Origin: Fischerella sp. PCC 9431
Lineage (GTDB): Bacteria > Cyanobacteriota > Cyanobacteriia > Cyanobacteriales > Nostocaceae
Assembly: GCF_000447295.1 (NCBI RefSeq)
Contig: NZ_KE650771.1
Coordinates: 2,937,600 to 2,993,889 of the forward strand
Direction of reading: 5' to 3'
DNA: 56,290 bases
Of this stretch, positions 53,684 through 56,290 are shown in pieces. Position 1 is the stretch's first letter; every line of letters begins with the position of its first letter. Both the position numbers and the translations under genes were made by a program. Below the pieces are notes generated by a model that saw nothing but the letters and a program-made list of their open reading frames with translations, made no database searches and was not told the DNA's origin.

Positions 53684-55192
53684 ATGGCAAGAGACTTAAG
53701 GGAATTTATCAAACTTCTGGAACAAAAAGGACAACTACAGCGAATCACAGCGCCAGTAGACCCAGATTTAGAAATCGCGGAAATTTCCAATCGAATGCTG
53801 CAAAAGGGTGGCCCGGCCTTACTGTTTGAAAACGTTAAAGGTTCATCCGTACCAGTGGCGATCAACTTAATGGGGACGGTGGAAAGGATATGCTGGGCGA
53901 TGAATATGCAGCATCCGCAGGAGTTGGAAGAACTGGGTAAAAAGCTGGCGATGCTACAACAACCCAAACCGCCCAAAAAAATTTCCCAAGCGATCGATTT
54001 TGGTAAAGTGCTGTTTGATGTCCTCAAGGCGAAACCTGGACGAGATTTTTTCCCCGCTTGTCAACAAGTGGTCATTCAAGGGGAAGATTTGGATTTAAAT
54101 AAGTTACCTTTGATACGTCCTTATCCTGGTGACGGTGGCAAGATTATTACTTTGGGCCTAGTAATTACCAAGGATTGTGAGACAGGTACGCCCAATGTGG
54201 GCGTGTATCGCCTGCAACTACAATCTCACAATACAATGACCGTACATTGGTTATCGGTGCGGGGTGGGGCGAGACATTTACGCAAAGCCGCCGAACATGG
54301 CAAAAAATTAGAAGTTGCGATCGCTCTCGGTGTTGATCCTTTAATTATCATGGCAGCAGCCACACCGATTCCCTTAGATTTATCTGAATGGTTATTCGCC
54401 GGACTTTATGGTGGTTCCGGTGTACAGTTGGCAAAGTGTAAAACTGTAGATTTGGAAGTTCCTGCTGATTCGGAAATTGTCCTCGAAGGCACAATCACAC
54501 CAGGGGAAATTTTACCAGATGGGCCTTTTGGTGATCATATGGGTTATTACGGTGGTGTAGAAGATTCACCCCTGATTCGCTTCCAATGCATGACACAGCG
54601 TAAAGACCCGATTTATCTAACCACATTTAGCGGTCGTCCACCCAAAGAAGAAGCGATGATGGCGATCGCTCTCAATCGGATTTATACTCCGATTCTGCGC
54701 CAACAAGTTTCAGAAATCGTTGATTTCTTCTTACCGATGGAAGCTTTAAGCTACAAAGCAGCCGTTATATCTATAGATAAAGCCTATCCTGGACAAGCAC
54801 GACGGGCAGCATTGGCATTTTGGAGTGCGCTACCCCAGTTTACCTACACCAAATTTGTGATTGTGGTAGATAAAGACATCAACATTAGAGACCCGCGTCA
54901 AGTTGTCTGGGCAATTAGTTCTAAAGTAGATCCCACACGGGATGTATTTATTTTGCCAAATACACCCTTTGATAGCTTAGATTTTGCCAGCGAAAAAATT
55001 GGTTTAGGTGGACGCATGGGTATGGATGCAACAACAAAGATTCCACCAGAAATCGAACACGAATGGGGCGCACCTTTAGAGTCAGATCCAGAAATAGCAG
55101 CGATGGTAGAAAGGCGTTGGAGTGAGTATGGTTTAGCAGATTTGCAACTCACAGAAGTAGATCCGAATTTGTTTGGCTACGATTTAAGGTAA
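53684..55192 (+). CDS. ubiD: UbiD family decarboxylase
   Basis: This 502-residue protein belongs to the UbiD family of prenylated-FMN-dependent (de)carboxylases. Matching stretches include MARDLREFIKLLEQKGQLQRI, in part, GTPNVGVYRLQL, the Glu-rich catalytic region LEGTITPGEILPDGPFGDHMGYYGG, in part (about 263-290), and the C-terminal MGMDATTKIPPE. In cyanobacteria the usual substrate is a 4-hydroxybenzoate-type precursor of plastoquinone, and this is inference from the family. No UbiX gene is adjacent. Confidence 0.93.
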   Translation: MARDLREFIKLLEQKGQLQRITAPVDPDLEIAEISNRMLQKGGPALLFENVKGSSVPVAINLMGTVERICWAMNMQHPQELEELGKKLAMLQQPKPPKKISQAIDFGKVLFDVLKAKPGRDFFPACQQVVIQGEDLDLNKLPLIRPYPGDGGKIITLGLVITKDCETGTPNVGVYRLQLQSHNTMTVHWLSVRGGARHLRKAAEHGKKLEVAIALGVDPLIIMAAATPIPLDLSEWLFAGLYGGSGVQLAKCKTVDLEVPADSEIVLEGTITPGEILPDGPFGDHMGYYGGVEDSPLIRFQCMTQRKDPIYLTTFSGRPPKEEAMMAIALNRIYTPILRQQVSEIVDFFLPMEALSYKAAVISIDKAYPGQARRAALAFWSALPQFTYTKFVIVVDKDINIRDPRQVVWAISSKVDPTRDVFILPNTPFDSLDFASEKIGLGGRMGMDATTKIPPEIEHEWGAPLESDPEIAAMVERRWSEYGLADLQLTEVDPNLFGYDLR

Positions 55193-55230
55193 AAATATGA
55201 CATCAGCGATCTTGCTGGTGTCTAAAAATC

Positions 55231-55234
55231 GGAG
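55231..55234 (+). promoter_or_regulatory. Shine-Dalgarno for the GTG start of the SH3 protein
   Basis: GGAG lies 7 nt before the GTG at 55242. It supports that start over the ATG at 55197, which lies only 4 nt behind the ubiD stop. Confidence 0.6.
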
Positions 55235-55241
55235 AAACCAA

Positions 55242-55769
55242 GTGAACAATCAAGTTTTTCAGCAAGCGATCGCCTTAACATTTTGTAGTATTAGCGTGTT
55301 TGTTAATACTGGTATCGCCAATCAAACTGTCCTAGCACAACCACCCCAGCAACAAAAGTGTGATATTTCTGCCTACGTGATCACCAAAAATCCCCAAGGT
55401 TTAAACGTGCGGAGTGGTGCAAGTCCTACTCACAGAATTTTGGGGAAAATAGCTACTAATGAGACAGTCAAGATAGTTGCAGCTTTGGGAAAATGGGTCA
55501 AAGTTACCGATGTTACTGGTGATTTTCAAGGAACTGGCTGGGTATATTTACCATTGTTAGGTATATCATCGCGGGGTTATGGTACTGACGGCGTCAATCT
55601 TTACATCAGTGCAAATCCAAAAAGCCAAAAAGTTGCCAAAGTTCCCCCCAGCACAAGTGTCAAATTATTAGGCTGTCAGGGAGAATGGGCGCAGGTTGAA
55701 TATCAAGGTATCAAAGGTTGGTTAGCAAGTGAAGATCAATGTGGTGCAGCGCTGACTAGTTGTTCCTAG
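55242..55769 (+). CDS. exported protein with two bacterial SH3 domains
   Basis: From the GTG start the protein has 175 residues: a signal peptide (about 1-34, ending VLAQ), an SH3b domain (about 40-110) with LNVRSGASPTHRILGKI, and a second SH3b copy (about 118-165) with VNLYISANPKSQKVAKV and WAQVEYQGIKGWL. Bacterial SH3 domains bind cell-wall peptides. Cysteines near the start and end may form disulfides. No catalytic domain is present. The longer frame from 55197 would place basic residues ahead of the signal peptide. It is followed directly by the right end of a TnpB element. Confidence 0.85.
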   Translation: MNNQVFQQAIALTFCSISVFVNTGIANQTVLAQPPQQQKCDISAYVITKNPQGLNVRSGASPTHRILGKIATNETVKIVAALGKWVKVTDVTGDFQGTGWVYLPLLGISSRGYGTDGVNLYISANPKSQKVAKVPPSTSVKLLGCQGEWAQVEYQGIKGWLASEDQCGAALTSCS

Positions 55770-55907
55770 ACTGCGAACCAACCATTTTTTGTATCAAGAT
55801 AAATCGTTGCGCCGCCATTCCCGGATAAGGGAGGAGCGATTAGTCCAGGATTGTACAATGATAGTGACGTACCCGACGAGTCGTGCTTTGCATACAGCGC
55901 GGGCTTC
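55770..55907 (-). ncRNA. putative omega-RNA / right-end region of the TnpB element
   Basis: The segment just after the tnpB stop, read on the minus strand, carries an imperfect hairpin at 55802-55841 (AATCG...CGATT with CCC/GGG inside). In IS200/IS605-type elements the tnpB 3' end and right end produce the guide RNA of TnpB. The position fits, but the element end and RNA boundaries are not proven. A second frame on the same strand stays open through this region (55766-55960). Confidence 0.4.
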
Positions 55908-56290
55908 TCAATGACTCCTGTATGAGGACATTGATTGAGCTTTAAGACCGTGCGCCCCACGGTTCTTTATGTTGATAGCCGCGTTCAAATCCCTGCACAA
56001 ACTAGCATGACAAATAGGGCAATTGTGCATTCTTTGAGATAGCGGCTTTTTAACTTTGTGTCCACAGCTAGAACATTCTTGGCTAGTACCATTTGGATTT
56101 ATAGCTATTACCTTCAAACCAGCATTTACGGCTTTGTTTGAAAGTATAGTTACAAACTGACTCCAACCAGCATCATTAATACTTTTAGCCAGTCTTGTTT
56201 TAACTAGTCCTTTGATATTCAACTTTTCAACAGCAACAACATCATACTTATCAAGTAGTGTTTTAGCTGTTTTAAAATGAAAATCTTTGC
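55908..56290 (-). CDS. tnpB: TnpB (IS200/IS605-type OrfB), C-terminal part, runs off the right edge
   Basis: The frame has no start inside the window and continues past 56290. It reads [20 protein letters not shown] at the edge, then EKLNIKGL with the second RuvC acid (Glu), [20 protein letters not shown] opening the zinc ribbon (CxxC...CPIC), and [10 protein letters not shown] with the third RuvC acid (Asp). These are the expected catalytic residues of an RNA-guided TnpB nuclease, so this part appears functional. It ends SMSSYRSH-stop. No tnpA is visible. Confidence 0.92.
   Translation of the reverse strand, partial: KDFHFKTAKTLLDKYDVVAVEKLNIKGLVKTRLAKSINDAGWSQFVTILSNKAVNAGLKVIAINPNGTSQECSSCGHKVKKPLSQRMHNCPICHASLCRDLNAAINIKNRGAHGLKAQSMSSYRSH

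Noticed and set aside
55766-55960. 64-codon frame overlapping the tnpB end as a separate gene
   Set aside because: It overlaps tnpB in another frame and covers the expected right-end RNA region. It has no ribosome site. A frameshifted tnpB tail remains possible, so it is mentioned only within the TnpB finding.

Overview
The window comes from a cyanobacterium, most likely a filamentous, heterocyst-type (Nostocales-like) one. It carries psbB and psbT (photosystem II), Ycf34- and Ycf66-type proteins, a ClpR/ClpP3 pair, an SLH-OprB porin, cyAbrB, XisH/XisI, a COP23-type protein, very frequent GCGATCGC (HIP1) octamers and many heptamer-type intergenic repeats. Codon use is AT-leaning, and genes are arranged mostly singly or in short operons.

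Layout. 1-1911: the 3' part of the 16S-23S spacer and a complete 16S rRNA gene on the minus strand, with its promoter. 1912-5468: nadC, an NhaP-type antiporter and an orphan DppB-type permease. 5545-9871: a secreted-protease cluster of three trypsin-like paralogues and a COP23 protein. The first paralogue has Asp in place of the catalytic Ser, and the last carries eight TPRs. 10008-16183: a Ser/Thr kinase with a PsbP-like tail, a long structured gene-free stretch, an SLH porin and an oligopeptide-type binding lipoprotein. 16712-24222: a conserved small protein, psbB, psbT, rpsA, a HAD hydrolase, a complete IS982-type element with a 7-bp target duplication, a CCA-adding-type enzyme and ycf34. 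24538-31430: a giant Hsp70-like protein with acidic repeats facing a J-domain/TPR protein, then clpP3 and clpR.

31747-42036: a vWA protein, a VOC protein, XisH/XisI, three GT39-type membrane glycosyltransferases, an unassigned membrane protein and a zinc-ribbon protein. 42377-47404: a ClC transporter, cyAbrB, a cysteine-free Rrf2 regulator, cbiB and pyrR. 47500-50605: a tight minus-strand operon of a kinase with a Ycf66-like tail, a stand-alone Ycf66-like protein and an SDR with an inserted CIA30 domain (HCF173-like architecture). 50883-56290: an alpha/beta hydrolase, a Uma2 remnant, a GNAT protein, a methyltransferase, a mini-SLH protein, UbiD, an SH3 protein and a TnpB gene running off the right edge.

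The most notable gene sets are (i) the kinase-Ycf66 / Ycf66 / SDR-CIA30 operon, which looks like a membrane signalling and photosystem-biogenesis unit; (ii) the protease cluster with a predicted pseudoprotease next to COP23; and (iii) the Hsp70-like acidic-repeat protein beside a J-protein. Intergenic DNA is rich in dispersed palindromes and 7-nt periodic arrays, some of which form the leaders or stop codons of genes. Starts were moved from the longest frame wherever a Shine-Dalgarno sequence, signal peptide or family start argued for it. No tRNA, CRISPR array or prophage was seen.
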